A stretch of DNA of 64,000 nt from Eucommia ulmoides (GCA_016647705.1 CM028326.1:20282401-20346400); one strand, 5' to 3'; positions 1 to 11,956 are shown, counted from the stretch's first letter. Notes: generated from the letters alone by a model not told the origin. Translations and numbers: made by a program.

Positions 1-20
1 CCACAAATTTTTTTCTAATA
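1..20 (-). repeat. Start of the copia 3' LTR, cut by the window edge
   Basis: Read on the minus strand, a purine-rich tract (AGTGGGAGAA, positions 21-30) is followed by TATTAGAAAAAAATTT. This matches the first bases of the 5' LTR (TGTTAGAAAAAATTTT) at 27,748. The rest of the LTR is left of the window. The expected TG start has become TA. Confidence 0.7.
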
Positions 21-35
21 TTCTCCCACTTGAGC
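21..35 (-). other. Polypurine tract of the copia element
   Basis: The minus strand reads CTCAAGTGGGAGAA directly before the 3' LTR. This is the usual plus-strand priming site of plant copia elements. Confidence 0.65.
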
Positions 36-787
36 TACATTAATTGAATAAATTTAATTTTGAAAATAAGACTTTCGTGTTAATAACAAAAAAAATTATT
101 TTTGTGTGGCTACAATTTTTTTTTTTTTAAGAAATGATAGTCTATAAGTAGTATCTTAATAAATTTATCTGGTCCAATATGATCTTAATATTGGATTATG
201 ATAGCCTATATGTTAATCTCAACAAATATAAGACTTTTCATACTCACAAATACTTATAACCATATCGACATGGAATGTAAGCCCAGTGGTGTAGTACGAA
301 ACTAATGCCAACATGTGATCATTATCAATATGCATTGTTCTTATCAGTTTTCATTATAATTTCTCATTAAAATGAAATTGCTAATTGCAGTTTCTCAATA
401 AAATGAAATTGCTGTAATTTCTCAACAAAATGAAATTGCTTATTGTAGTTTCTCAACAAAATAAAATTGCTGCAATTTCTCAACAATATGAAATTGCTTG
501 ACTTTAACAAGTCATCTGTTACCAACAATACATCACAAAATCTCAAAATAATGGTTTGTGACAATAAAAAGTATGCAGCTGTAATTTTTAAGGCACAATA
601 GTTTAAGATACTATATTGTATAATCAATTTAAATAATATGATATGCCACAATATAATATGCAATAATGATGATCATCAAATAGATTTTAATTTTGCAAAA
701 TGCATAACAATAGTAGTGGTCACAACAGAATCAGCGAAATAAAGGAAAATACAAAAGTTTCCACTAAACTAGAGAATCAAAAGATTC
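36..787 (-). other. Copia 3' untranslated region
   Basis: AT-rich sequence between the RNase H end and the polypurine tract. No gene is seen. It contains a short tandem repeat at 364-500, listed separately. Confidence 0.6.
364..500. repeat. Tandem repeat with TTTCTCAAnAAAATGAAATTGC units
   Basis: About five units of roughly 22-31 bases are seen. Each has the core TTTCTCAA followed by AAAATGAAATTGC, with alternating spacers such as TGTAA and TTATTGTAG. They lie in the copia 3' untranslated region. Confidence 0.8.
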
Positions 788-983
788 AATGACACTCATA
801 TTCACAACATATTGCTTGAACGCTATGGGCTTTAAACCTTTGGTTAAAGGATCAACAAACATGGACTTAGTTTTTATATGCTTGATCACGACATTTCCCT
901 TTTTTACTAAGTCCTTGACTGTGAGGTACTTAATTTCCATATGCTTGGAACCTGTGCTGATCTTATTGTTCTTGGAGTATAAC
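788..983 (-). pseudogene. Copia RNase H, C-terminal end
   Basis: The minus-strand frame from 983 to 788 encodes the end of a Ty1/copia RNase H. It shows the conserved order HMEIKYL, then VKHIKT-like, then DPLTKGL and a closing helix, as in family members. It continues the RNase H that ends at 6,415: with the gypsy insertion and one copy of its ATAAC duplication taken out, the two parts are in the same frame. The split is therefore an insertion event rather than independent decay. Confidence 0.85.
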
Positions 984-2363
984 TGATAGGTGTAATTTAC
1001 CTATCTATTTCCAAACCAAACTTGTTAGTTTTCGAGTGATATTTTAGTATTTTTATATGCTTTAATACATTTTTATTCTTTTTATTATAAATCAGGTGTT
1101 TGAGGTGAAAATGGACTAAAATAATCCTTAAATGATCAAATCGGAGCAGAGGGGTGGACAAACGGTGGGAAAAACAAGGTTTTAAAGCAGTAAACCCATT
1201 GCTGCGGCGGTCAGGCCACTGCTGCAGCGATAAAACTATTGGGAAAGCAAAAAACCCATCGCCGCAGCAGTTAGGCCACCGCCGCGGCGATCAAAGTCCA
1301 AAGAGTTTGCCTATTATTCTACCGCCGCGGTGGTGAAGCTGGCCGACACGCCCATTGCCGCGGCGGTCACTTTGCAGATTTTTAGGATATTTTGAGATAT
1401 TTTTGAGCCTATATATATCCTCCCTTCTCCTCTATTTTACACGTTAGACATTTTGGAAAGTCTTGAGAGCTCTAAGGCCATTCGACTAAGAGAAGATCAC
1501 AACGCGAAGAAGGAAGAAGCGTTCTCGGAGCGATTTTAGTGTCGGATCTTTGGATAAACGGCTAGTCTCCTTGTTTATCTCTTTACTCTTAGATTTGGTT
1601 GAATGTTTGTATATGTTTAGCTTGTATTTTATTGTATATAGGGCTACGTCCATGTGTAGCTAAACATATATTGTCTAGGGCTTGATTAAATTCATGAAAA
1701 CGTTATTTATATAAAATCGATGTTTTGTTAATGGTTGTTCATGTTTATTTGGTTGTGTTTGCCATTCTTGTATTGTTTTTTTTGCTTGTTATGATATACC
1801 AAGAATACGGGGTTGGACACTCAGGAGAGGTAACCCCGAATTCGAACTAGGGTTAAACACAACGCGACGATCTAATAACCCGGGAGAAAGTTAGAAAGTG
1901 TGCAATCAATGACGTTGGAGCAAGACTCATGTGACCTAGTGTCATTAAGACGTTGAGGGGGACTTCTTCGTTGACGCGAAGTCACATATTCACTCACTTT
2001 ACACTCGGGAGAGGTAGTGTTTGAGATTATGAACCGAGATTGTCGGATAGGATTAACGCCGTTAATATAAACTAGATTGAAACGAACACATTAAAGTGAA
2101 CGATATTAATCCTTAGGCAATAATTCCCATTAATGTCCTATCACTATATTAGTATTAATTAGATTAATTAACTTAGTATTAGTATAATTACTATAAACTT
2201 CATTTTTATCGCCTAGATAAAGTCGGATTATAACAATCGTAGTACTTAACGACAAGTTCTAATCTATTTTCTGTGGATATGATTACCTCTACTCCTTCCC
2301 ATCTATACTAAAACTTGACCCATACACTTGCGGTAAAAGTAACAACGTGAAATTCCGCTACCA
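984..2363 (+). repeat. 5' LTR of copy 1
   Basis: The LTR is 1,380 bases with TG and CA ends. A GC-rich block with imperfect CACCGCTGCAGCGGTG palindromes lies at about 1,180-1,375, and a TATA-like tract (ATATATATCC) follows at about 1,410. Two near-identical CACTCGGGAGAGGTA-type motifs lie at about 1,817 and 2,005. The short open frame at 1,154-1,336 falls in the palindrome block and is unlikely to be a gene. Confidence 0.88.
1408..1420 (+). promoter_or_regulatory. Probable LTR TATA box
   Basis: The sequence CTATATATATCC is repeated at the same place in the 3' LTR (about 5,463-5,474). It lies just after the palindrome block, as expected for the U3 promoter. Confidence 0.5.
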
Positions 2364-2369
2364 AGTTTT

Positions 2370-2390
2370 TAGCGCCGTCACTGGGGATTG
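2370..2390 (+). other. Primer binding site, tRNA-Asp type
   Basis: The sequence AGCGCCGTCACTGGGGATTG lies six bases after the LTR. It matches the complement of the plant tRNA-Asp 3' end (TGGCGCCGTTGCCGGGGATC) with a few changes. This primer is typical of Athila-type elements. Confidence 0.75.
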
Positions 2391-2509
2391 GTTTTTAGAT
2401 TATTGTTGATATTATGAGTAAATAACCTGATTTTAATTTAGGCATTTCTTTCATTTATAACTTTTGTTTGTGGTTTTGTTTTTTAGTTTTTCTTGCAGGG
2501 TACTTAAAG

Positions 2510-3270
2510 ATGCTAGATAACAAGTATTGATGCAATTCTTTCAATGGGATTCCGAGCTGTTTTACTGTGCTTGGGATCATTACAATGAGCTATTATTTCT
2601 GTTTCTGAATTATGGTTTCCCGAGAGAATGTTAACTCCAGAATTTTCTCGACGAGTTACAAGCCGCAACCAGAACATGGGTGAAAGGAGGAAATGGTACT
2701 TCATCTTTCTATGACCTAACCGCGGACAAAGCCCTTCGGTTGTTAGAGGAAATGACGGCCTTTGATTATCAGAGTTGGAATTATTCACCAAGTCACCAAA
2801 GCTCGGGGAATTTTTTCGACACCACAACGCCATGGATTGATACTCCGGTACAAGATGTGGAGTCTTCCCCCGCCCTGGAGGAAATATTCATTGATTTTAT
2901 TGGGGAGACTTAGGCGTTCTTGAGGGAAACGCATTATCGACTCAATGAGCACGAGGATCGTTTTGATAATATCGAGACCGTCTGCACCGAGATTAATGCG
3001 ACCATAACATCTATTTAGACACAAATTGGTCAACTTATTCGCTTCATTGAGACCAAGTCAGAGGCGGTGGCACTGAGAGGCAAACAAGCCAAATTCGATT
3101 GTGAAATCCACCGGGAGGAATAAAAAACGAGCGGGAGGTACTTGGGTGAGATCGAAGACGATCATGAAGATGCTACAATCAAAGTGTGGATTAGCGATGA
3201 AAAATCATATGTGAATAGTTGTGATTTTTCATTGTTTGAATTCCAATTGGTAATGCCACCCCTGAGCTAA
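2510..3270 (+). pseudogene. Gag of copy 1, decayed
   Basis: The frame opens at an ATG after a pyrimidine-rich TTCTTGCAG and shows gag-like sequence in broken pieces. The best open part is 2,680-2,913, with LLEEMTAFDYQSWNYS followed by PVQDVESSPALEE. It is interrupted by stops at 2,911 and about 3,018. The parts match the gags of the copies at 12,104 and 17,890 residue by residue. Family knowledge: the LLEE segment follows the core of the Ty3/gypsy capsid domain. No zinc knuckle is visible. The product cannot be made as it stands. Confidence 0.75.
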
Positions 3271-3530
3271 GACGATCACATGTATAAGGATTTGATGTTG
3301 CTCACCTATCCTATCCTATTTCTAGCTCAGTACATTCAAGCTCCCCAAGCATAAAATTCGAAGAAGAATCGACTTGAAATCTTGAGCTGATTAAAGTTAT
3401 ATCTATCCAGTATTGAGGGTGTTCAAAATCAAGACCTGTACGTGGTGTTGTTTGACACGTACTATGGGCGGAAGTCATTTTTTGACGAGCCATTTTCTGT
3501 GTCAGGTCGACGACTTTAAATCAGGCGCTT

Positions 3531-3548
3531 CTTGGGAGGTAACCCAAG
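3531..3548 (+). other. Stem-loop with perfect 6-bp stem after gag
   Basis: CTTGGGAGGTAACCCAAG folds as CTTGGG / CCCAAG with loop AGGTAA. It recurs at 13,126-13,143 and, with small changes, at 18,863-18,880. A related form lies behind integrase in the Athila-type element (42,084-42,097, minus strand). Confidence 0.7.
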
Positions 3549-3586
3549 GCAAAAATAAATTAGATCCATCTCCGCCGACTTGATTC

Positions 3587-3609
3587 GGAGGTGAGATTAT
3601 CTCGCCTCC
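3587..3609 (+). other. Hairpin with 10-bp stem
   Basis: The arms GGAGGTGAGA and TCTCGCCTCC flank the loop TTA, with one G-T pair. The same hairpin is at 13,182-13,204 (perfect), 18,921-18,943 and 10,445-10,467 (minus-strand copy). Confidence 0.7.
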
Positions 3610-5058
3610 CGGGTACGTGTTCTAAATCCCCGTCTTCATTATAATGTTTTATGCTTTCATTTTGATCGCTGATGGGTTATTGAGGACACTGTCCGTTTTA
3701 AATTTGTGGTTATGTGTAGTATGTTAGTATGTTTAAATGTTGTTTAGTATATTGCGTGCATGTTTGTTTAGTGTAGTTTGTGTGTTTGTAGTTGTTGCTT
3801 GCTGAGTTTTGCGTTCATCTAGGCCATTACCCGATGATGAAATTATCCCTTAATTATTTGTCGTGGTCAAGGGTAATGACTATTCATGTGTGTTCTGTGT
3901 GCTTGACATGTCGTTTTGGTAAAAGTTATTGTGGATCCTAAATTGCACGAGCACGTAGACTCAATGTATAGTTATCTAATTGATTAGAGGCCAATTATCC
4001 ATTAGCAAGTTCATAACAATTTTCAGGATTTTAGAACTAGATTGGGGGAAACTTGAGGTGAAATCCTAGGCGAGGTTGTTTAGAAGATATGATTTAGGCA
4101 TTCATTTGATCGCTTGAGCCTTTGAAGCTTACCTTGTAATATGTTTATCCCTCGTTACCCTGTCAAAGCCTATTAACCGTTTCAATTCTGAACACGTAAC
4201 AAATACCCTGGCCAATTGAACTTTTTCCAAACCTTTATCGCTAAGCTGAAGGCACAATTTGAGTGAAATCAAGTTAGCATTCATCTACGCTACTTGAAGT
4301 GAACGATTGGGTTTAGGAAAAACTTTTCATTGTTTCAGTATTCGAGTACTCACTTTTCATTTTTCTGTCGTTTTAACCACACCCATGAAATTGTAAAAAT
4401 GGAATAAGTTCGGGGGTGTGGTTTATGTGAAAAAAAACCCATATGTAAATATAGATTTATTTCTGTTTCTTTTGACAAGTGAGTACGACATTCTTAATAT
4501 AAGTTCAAGGTTGTTTCATATTGATATATGGGGGCCTGAGTGTGATTGTGCCAAGCGTTGTGCCTTGGGTGTCGTCGAGTTAACAACGTTAACCTGTTTT
4601 CTATTTCCAATACACCCTTGGCCATGTTCCCAAACCGAACCAAGTCCTAATGATCTTTTTGAACTTCCACGCCTACATTAGTGGATAGTGGAACCCCATC
4701 AGGCATATGGATATCCTAGGCCTTTATAGTTTAAAGTGGTGAGTTTCATTTGGGGATAATCCAATTTGGTTGTTGGATCGCTATATTATTGAGTTTCGCA
4801 CACACACACGTTGAAAGGATTTAGAATGACGTTTACCATTATTTGAAAGTAGAAATTCTAGGACACCACATGGTGTGTTTTACTCCTAAACTCAATAATA
4901 TTTGGGGGTTGTTGAGGGGAAAATCTTTTGGTCGGTAGAAGAATTCAACACTCACATATCATTCTGTTTAGGTTGTTTATATTTAGGTTGTTTGTGTTTT
5001 TTATTTTAGCGTGAGTATTTTGCTCGAGGACTAGCAAAATTCTAAGTTTGGGGGTATT
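3610..5058 (+). other. Conserved non-coding 3' interior of copy 1
   Basis: No gene is seen. The stretch aligns along its length with 13,205-14,728, 18,944-20,470, and the minus-strand 8,898-10,444 and 29,736-30,703. It carries a polypurine-like motif in a stem-loop at about 4,378-4,422 and the true polypurine tract at about 5,044-5,058. Confidence 0.75.
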
Positions 5059-6414
5059 TGATAGGTGTAATTTACCTATCTATTTCCAAACCAAACTTGT
5101 TAGTTTTCGAGTGCTATTATAGTATTTTTATATGTTTTAATGCATTTTTATTCTTCTTGTTATAAATCAGGTGTTTAGGGGTGAAAATAGACTAAAACGG
5201 TCCTTAAATGATCATATCAGAGCAGAGCGGTGGAGAAACGTGGGAGAAACAAGTTTCAAAACAGTAAACCCACTGTCGCGGTGGTAAAAATACTGGGACA
5301 GTAGAAAACCCATCGCTGCGGCGGTGAAAGTCCAGATAGTTTGCCTACTATTCTACCTCCACGACGATCATTCTACCGCCGTGACGGTGAAGCTGGTTAA
5401 CATGACCACCGCCGTAGCGGTCACTCTGTAGATTTTTAGGATATTTTGAAATATTTTTTAGCCTATATATATCCTCCTTTCTCCCCGATTTTATACGTTA
5501 GACGTTTTGGAAAGTCTTGAGAGCTCCAAGGTCATTTGACCAAGGGAAGATCATAACACGAAGAAGGAAGAAGCGTTCTCGGAGCGGTTTTAGCGTCGAA
5601 TCTTCGGGTAAACAACTAGTCTCCTCATTTCTATATTTACTCTTAGATTTGGTTGTTTGTATATGTTTAACTTGTATTTCATTGTATATAGGGCTACGAC
5701 CATATATAGCTAAACATATATTGTCTAGAGCTTGATTGAATTCATGAAAACATTGTTTATATAAAATTGATATTTTGTTAATGGTTGTTCATGTTTATCC
5801 GATTGTGTTTGCCATTTTTGTATTGTTTATTATGCTTGTTATGATATACCGAGAATATGGGGTTTGACACTCGGGAGAGGTAACCTCGAATTCAGACTAG
5901 GGTTAAACACAACGCGACGATCTAATAACCCGGGAGAGAGTTAGAAAGTGAACAATCGATGACGTTGGGGGTAAGACTTATGTGACCTAATGTCATTAAG
6001 ACGTTGATGGGGATTTCTTCATTGACCCAAAGTCATATATTCACTCACTTTACACTCGGGAGAGGTAGTGTTTGAGATTACGAACCGAGATTGTTAGATA
6101 GGATGAACGCCGTTAATGTAAACTAGATTGAAACGAACGCATTTAAGTGAACGATATTAATCCCTAGGCAATAATTCTCATTAACTTCCTACCACTATAT
6201 TATTATTAATTAGATTAATTAACTTTGTATTAGTATAATTATTATAAACTTCATTTTTATCACCTAGATAAAGTTGGGTTATGACAATCGCAGTACTTAG
6301 CGACAAGTTCTAATCCAATCCCTGTGGATACGACAACCCCTACTCCTTCCCATCTATACTAAAACTTGACCTGTACACTTACGGTGAAAGTAGCGATGTG
6401 AAATTCCGCTACCA
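5059..6414 (+). repeat. 3' LTR of copy 1
   Basis: The LTR is 1,356 bases and closely similar to the one at 984-2,363. It has the same TGATAGG start, palindrome block (about 5,255-5,425), TATA-like tract and CTACCA end. Differences are point changes and small indels. Confidence 0.88.
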
Positions 6415-7497
6415 ATAACACAGCTGCATTATTGTCACAATAAATCACAATGGGTCGAGAGATGGAATCAATAACCTGCAACTCCAAGATCAGATTTCGT
6501 AGCCAAACAACTTGAGAGGATATACCACAACAAGCTACAAATTTAACATACATAGTCGAAGATGCAATTAGGCTCTGTTGGACATTTTTCTATGAAATGG
6601 CTCCACCAGGTAGAACAAAATATATCCTGAAGTAGATTTGCGATCGTCTGAATAACCACCAAAATCAAATTCTGGGTACCTAATTACTTCGAGATTATCA
6701 ACCCTCTTATACACAAACATAAAATCTTTCGTTCTTTGTAGATATCTCATGACTTTCTTTGCAGCAACCCAGTGATCATGCCCAGGTTCGACAAATATCT
6801 ACCAAGAACATTAACAATGATAGTGATATCAGGTCTCGTACATACTTGTGCATACATCAGGCCACTAATTGCATTGGCATAAGGAACAGTCTTCATGGTA
6901 TCAATTTCCAAATCATTCTTTAGACATTATTCATTGCTGAGTTTATCTCCCTTCACAACAGGTATATCACCTACCTTACACATCTGAATATTGAACATTT
7001 TAAGCACATGATTGATACAGGATCTTTAAGATAGTCAAAAAAGGTTTTGAGATATATCACGATGAATCTCAATACCCAGAACAAATGATGCCTCTTTGAG
7101 ATCCTTCATGTCAAAAGTAGCAGATAAAAGACGTTTGGTATCATTCCGGAGATTCACATCACTACTAGCAACCAAGATGTCATCAACATAGAGAATCATG
7201 AAAATGAACTTACTCCCACTGATTTTCATATAGACGCATTGATTAAACTTGTTTTCTACAAAACCAAAAGATGTCACAATTTTGTCAAATTTTAAGTATC
7301 ACTGTCGAGAAGCTTACTTGAGACCATATATGGACATTTTCAATCTACATACCATGTTCTCCTTTCCATTTTCCTTAAATCCCTCAGACTGTGACATGTA
7401 GACTTCTTCACTCAAATCTCCATTGAGAAAAGTTGTCTTGACATCCATTCGGTAAAGCTCTAAGTCAAAATGAACGCCATAATTAGCCTAAAGGAAT
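6415..7497 (-). pseudogene. Copia reverse transcriptase and RNase H, broken
   Basis: Minus-strand copia pol. From right to left: the RMDVKTTFLNGD segment (about 7,460 to 7,420), a YGLK region, then the catalytic YVDD of RT (7,189-7,200) in an open stretch at 7,035-7,277. Next come a connection region with stops, DRKSTSGY of RNase H (about 6,640), and CDNNAA (6,428-6,439) with a catalytic Asp. Frames change several times. The block begins abruptly at 7,497, where roughly 70 residues of RT expected after the 22,831 block are missing. Confidence 0.85.
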
Positions 7498-8897
7498 TGG
7501 AAACCGAATATTACGTCGCTACTTTATCGCAAGTGTACGGGTCAAGTTTTATAGAATAGTGATGAGTAGGGTTGTCGTATCCACAGAGATTGGATTAAAT
7601 TGTCGTTAAGTACCGCGATTATCATAACCTGACTTTATCTAGGCGATCTAATTTTTAGAGTTTTTGTTTTAGAAATACTAAACTAAACTAATTAACTAAT
7701 TAAACTATAATACTAGTATGATGTTTATGAGAATATATTATCTAGGGATTAACTTTGTTTACTAATATGTGTTCGTTTTAGTCTAGTTTACATTAATGGC
7801 ATTCAAACTATTTGATAATCTAGGTATCGAAAACTCACTTACCATCTCTCCCGAGTGTAAAGTGAATAAATATGCAAATTCATGTCAACATCGATATCCC
7901 AATCTAGCGTCTAAAAAATCACATGAGTCTTGCCCCAACCTCACGGATTGCACACTTTCTAATACCCTCCTGAGTCATTAGAACATCACATTGTGTTTAA
8001 ACCCAAGTCCGAATCCGGAGTTACCTTTCCCTAGTGTCAAATCCCAATTTCTCAAACCAACCAATATATCAAAACAAACATATAATGAAAGTAATAAAAT
8101 CGAAAACACAATCGGATAAAGATAAACAACCATTAACAAAACATCAATTTATTCAAACCACGTTTTCATGAACTACATCAACCCTAGATAATATATGTTT
8201 AGCTATACATGGCCATAACAAAATATTCAACTACAAACAAAGCTAAACAACATCAAATACCAGCAAGAGTATAAGAAATAAAGATAGAAACAAGGAAGAA
8301 TAGCCGTTATCTGAAAAATTGATAGTTCCACGTCCGTGATTTCCACTCCGATCTTGTTTCCTCTTCTTCAATTTGATGAACTCCACTTGTTGGTATATCT
8401 TAGACCTCTCAAGAAGTCCCAAAAAACATGCATGGTAGGAGGGAGAAATGAATGATCAAGTAGGGATAAAATCTAAAAAATATCCCAAAATATCTTTATC
8501 AAGTGGTGTCCCATCGCTGCAGTAGTGGGAAAGATCACTGTAGCGATGGAAAGTTAGTAGGCCACTAATAGTTGAGTGCTACAGCGATGGGAAGCATTGC
8601 TGTAGTGATGGAGTTGATCGCTGCAGCGGTGGTTGATCAGAAAGTTTCTGCTTTTTTGATTGCTGCAGCGGTGGTTTTCACCGCCGCAGCGATGGAGCTG
8701 CTTTTCTATTTTTTATCTTTTTCAATTTTTCTCCACCAACGTCCTATCGATTTGCTCGATTTTCAATCGTTTTCACCCCTAACACCTAATTTTCATAAAA
8801 ATAAATAAAAATAAATTAAAACATATTAAAACACAACAAGAACACTCGAAAACTACTAAATTTGGCTTGAAAATATATAGATAAATTTAACCTATCA
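7498..8897 (-). repeat. 3' LTR of copy 2
   Basis: About 1,400 bases. On the minus strand it begins TGATAGG and ends near TTCCA (7,498), diverged from the usual CTACCA. Palindromes of the GCTGCAGCGGTGG type lie at about 8,505-8,700. A polypurine tract follows at 8,898-8,912 (ACCCCCAAACTT on the plus strand). Confidence 0.82.
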
Positions 8898-10642
8898 AAT
8901 ACCCCCAAACTTGAAATTTTGCTAATCCTTGAGCAAAACACTCACACTAAAATAAACTACCACAGCAACATAACGAACACAAATAATAAAAACGAAAAAA
9001 AAACACAAACGAACTAAACATAACAACATGCGAGTTTTGAATTCAACTATTCGACCAAAAAGTTGTCCCTCAACAGCCCCCAATCATATCAAGTTCAGGA
9101 GTAAAACGCACCATGTGGTATTCTAGAATTTTAACATTCAATAATGGTAAACGCCATTCTAGATCATGTTCAAGTGTGTGTGCGAAAACTCAATAATACA
9201 ACCGTCCAAAGACCGGATTAGATTATCCATCAACAAAGTTCTTGATTTAAAACCGATAAGGTGCAGGATTTCCATAATCCAGACATGATTCCACTCTCCA
9301 TTAATGTAGGCTAAGCAATTTAAAAATATCAAAAAGACTTGGTTCAGTTTGTAACATTTGGCCAAGGGTATATCGGGAATATAAAACAGGTTAACGTCAT
9401 TAACTCAACAATACCCAAGGCATAATGCTTGGCACACAATCACTCTCGTACCCTTTATGATCAATTCGAAAAAACCCCGAACTAACATTCTAAAATGTTG
9501 TACTCATTTGTCAAAACAAACAAAAATAAAACTATATTTACATATGTTTTTTTTATCACACCCCCAAACTTATTTTTTTATTACTATTTCACGGGTGTGG
9601 AAATATGATAGAAAAATAACAAGTCAGTACTTGAATACCGAACCATACAAAAGTTCACCCTAAACCCAACTGCTCACTTCAAGTAGTATAGACAAATGCT
9701 AACTTGATTTCAAATTGAATCGTGCATTAGGTTTAGCGATAGTGGTTTGGAAAAAAATTAATTGGCCAAGGTATTTGTTACGTGTTCAGAATTGAAATGG
9801 CTAACATGGTTCGACAGGTTAACAAGGGATAAAACATATAACATGGTAGGCTTCAATAGCTCAAACTATCAAAATGAATGCCTAAATCATATCTCTTATA
9901 CTATCTCGCCTAGGATTTCAGCTCAAAATTTTCCCAATCAGGTTCTAGAATCCTTAAAATTATCATGAACTTGGCTACTGGATAATTGGTGTCAAATCAA
10001 TGGGATAGCTAGTATATTGAGTCTACGTGCTTGTGCAAATTAGGATCCACAATAACTTTCACCAAAACGAGATGTCAAGCACACATAACACATATGAATG
10101 GGCATTACCCTTGACCTCGAAAAACAACTATGGAATAATATCATCATCAGGTAATGGCCTAGAAGAACTGCAAAACTCAATACACAAAAACAAACAACAA
10201 CTACAAACACAAACATACTTACACTAACTAAACAAACATGCATACAATAAACTTAAACTACACAACATGTAATAACAATTAAATTTAACTACATAAGTAA
10301 CAAAAAAATATAAACATGAAAGCATACTAAACATCAACACCAATACCCCCAAACTCAAAATGAACAGTGTCCACAGTGACCCAATATCAAACTCAACAAA
10401 TAACATGCATTATAGTAACGAATGGGGTTTTGAACATGTGCCTGGGAGGCGAGATAATCTCACCTCCGAGTGTAGTTGGTGGTGATAGATTGATTTGTTT
10501 AAAAACTTGGGTTGCCTTATAAGTAGCGCTTGGTATAATGTCCTCGGCTTGACATGGAGAAGGGCTCGTCAAAGAGCGGCTTCTACCCATAGTATGTGTC
10601 ATACAACACAACATATGGGTCTTGATTCAAAATGCCCTCAAG
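8898..10642 (-). other. Non-coding 3' interior of copy 2
   Basis: No gene is seen; the short open frames here have no family resemblance and are not shared between copies. The DNA aligns with 3,549-5,058 in reverse. It carries polypurine-like motifs at about 10,345 and 9,570, the hairpin at 10,445-10,467 and a damaged version of the CTTGGG stem-loop near 10,508-10,525. Confidence 0.7.
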
Positions 10643-10647
10643 CTTGG
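10643..10647 (+). repeat. Target duplication CTTGG, left copy
   Basis: CTTGG is found immediately before the array at 10,648 and again immediately after it (21,860-21,864). Confidence 0.85.
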
Positions 10648-11956
10648 TGATAGGTGTAATTTATCCATATATTTCTAAGCCAATTTTGGTAGTTTTCGAG
10701 TGTTGTTGTTACGTTTTAATATGTTTTTGCTTGTTTTTATGTAAATTAGGTGTTTAGGATGAAAATGAGCTAAAACAGTTAAAAATCAAGCTAATCGGTG
10801 GAACGACGGTGGAAGAATGGTAAAAAAATGAGTAAAACAACCAAATTCACCACCGCTGTAGCTGTGAGTCCAACGCTAGAACGGTGAAACAACAGAGAAC
10901 TCCCTAAGTTTCTGTCTTCCCACCGCTGTAGCGACCATTCTACCGCTGCAGTGATGAAGCCTACTGACATGCCCACCGTTGCAATGGTGACCCCTGCACC
11001 TGTAAAATATTTTTTTTAGATATTTTTAGATATTTTGTTCCCATTTTATTCATTCCTTCTATTCCATTTTCGACCATAGACCGGGAGAGAGACATTTAAG
11101 GGGAGATCTCGGAGCAGTTTTAGCGTCGATTCTTCGGATAACAGCTAGTCTCTTTCGTTTCTCTCTTTATTTCTTAACTTTGGTAGTTTGTTTGAGCATG
11201 TTTAGATTGTTTATTGTTGTATATACGGTTATGGCCATTAGCTAAACATGCATTATCTATGGGATTAATATAATTTATGAATATGTTGTTTGTTTGAATT
11301 ATATTTTGTTAACGATTATTCTTCGTTATTCGATTGTGTTTATTTTTCTTGTATTTTATTTATAGGCTTGTTATGATATACTGAGAAATTGGGATTTGAC
11401 ACTCGGGAGAGATAATCCCGAATTCGGACTAGGGTTTAAATACAACGTGACAATTTAATGAACCAAGAGGACATTAGAAAGTGTGCAATCCATGATGTTG
11501 GGGTGAGACTCATGTGACAAAGTGTTATATAGAAGCTCGAGGGGGACTTCGGCGTTAACGCGAAGTTACATAGTCATTAACTTTACACTTGGGAGAGGTA
11601 GTGAGTGAGATTTCAATACCAAGATTGTTGGATAAGTCGAATACCGTTAATGTAAATTAGACGAAATCAAACACATTTAAGTAAATGAAGTTAATCCATA
11701 GATAATCTATTCCCCTAAATGTCTCATATTAGTATTATAGTATAATTATTTTAATTAGTATTTTCATTTAGTATTTATATTTATAAACAAAAATCTATTT
11801 TTTATCGCCTAAATAAAGTTAGTTTATGATAATCATAGTACTTAAGCAAAATTTTAACCCAATCCCTATGGATATGATAACCCTACTCATTCACTATTCT
11901 ATAAAACTTGACCCGTACACTTGCAGTGAAAGTAGCGACGTGAAATTCCGCTACCA
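10648..11956 (+). repeat. LTR A of the array
   Basis: 1,309 bases from TGATAGG to CTACCA. The palindrome block is at about 10,845-10,990. A mutated tRNA-Asp primer site (TGGCTCCATTACCAGGGA) follows at about 11,962. Confidence 0.87.

Larger units (their letters stand above)
984..6414 (+). mobile_element. Gag-only LTR retrotransposon (LARD-like), complete, copy 1
   Basis: The element has LTRs at 984-2,363 and 5,059-6,414, begins TGATAGG, ends CTACCA, and is flanked by the five-base duplication ATAAC (979-983 and 6,415-6,419). A tRNA-Asp-type primer site follows the first LTR, and a polypurine tract (AAGTTTGGGGGTATT) precedes the second. The 2.7 kb interior holds a decayed gag and about 1.8 kb of non-coding DNA. 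No protease, RT or integrase is present, so it must have moved using proteins made elsewhere. The gag type and primer site point to Athila/Tat gypsy ancestry. Confidence 0.9.

Noticed and set aside
364..500. CRISPR-like spaced repeats
   Set aside because: Units are irregular and directly adjacent, with variable spacers of a few bases, in a plant transposon.
1154..1336. Open frame of 60 residues in the 5' LTR of copy 1
   Set aside because: It spans the GC-rich palindrome block; low stop density follows from composition, and other LTRs do not keep the frame.
10040..10614. Several minus-strand frames of 60-73 residues with hydrophobic stretches
   Set aside because: They lie in the non-coding 3' interior of copy 2, and the equivalent frames are broken in the other copies.
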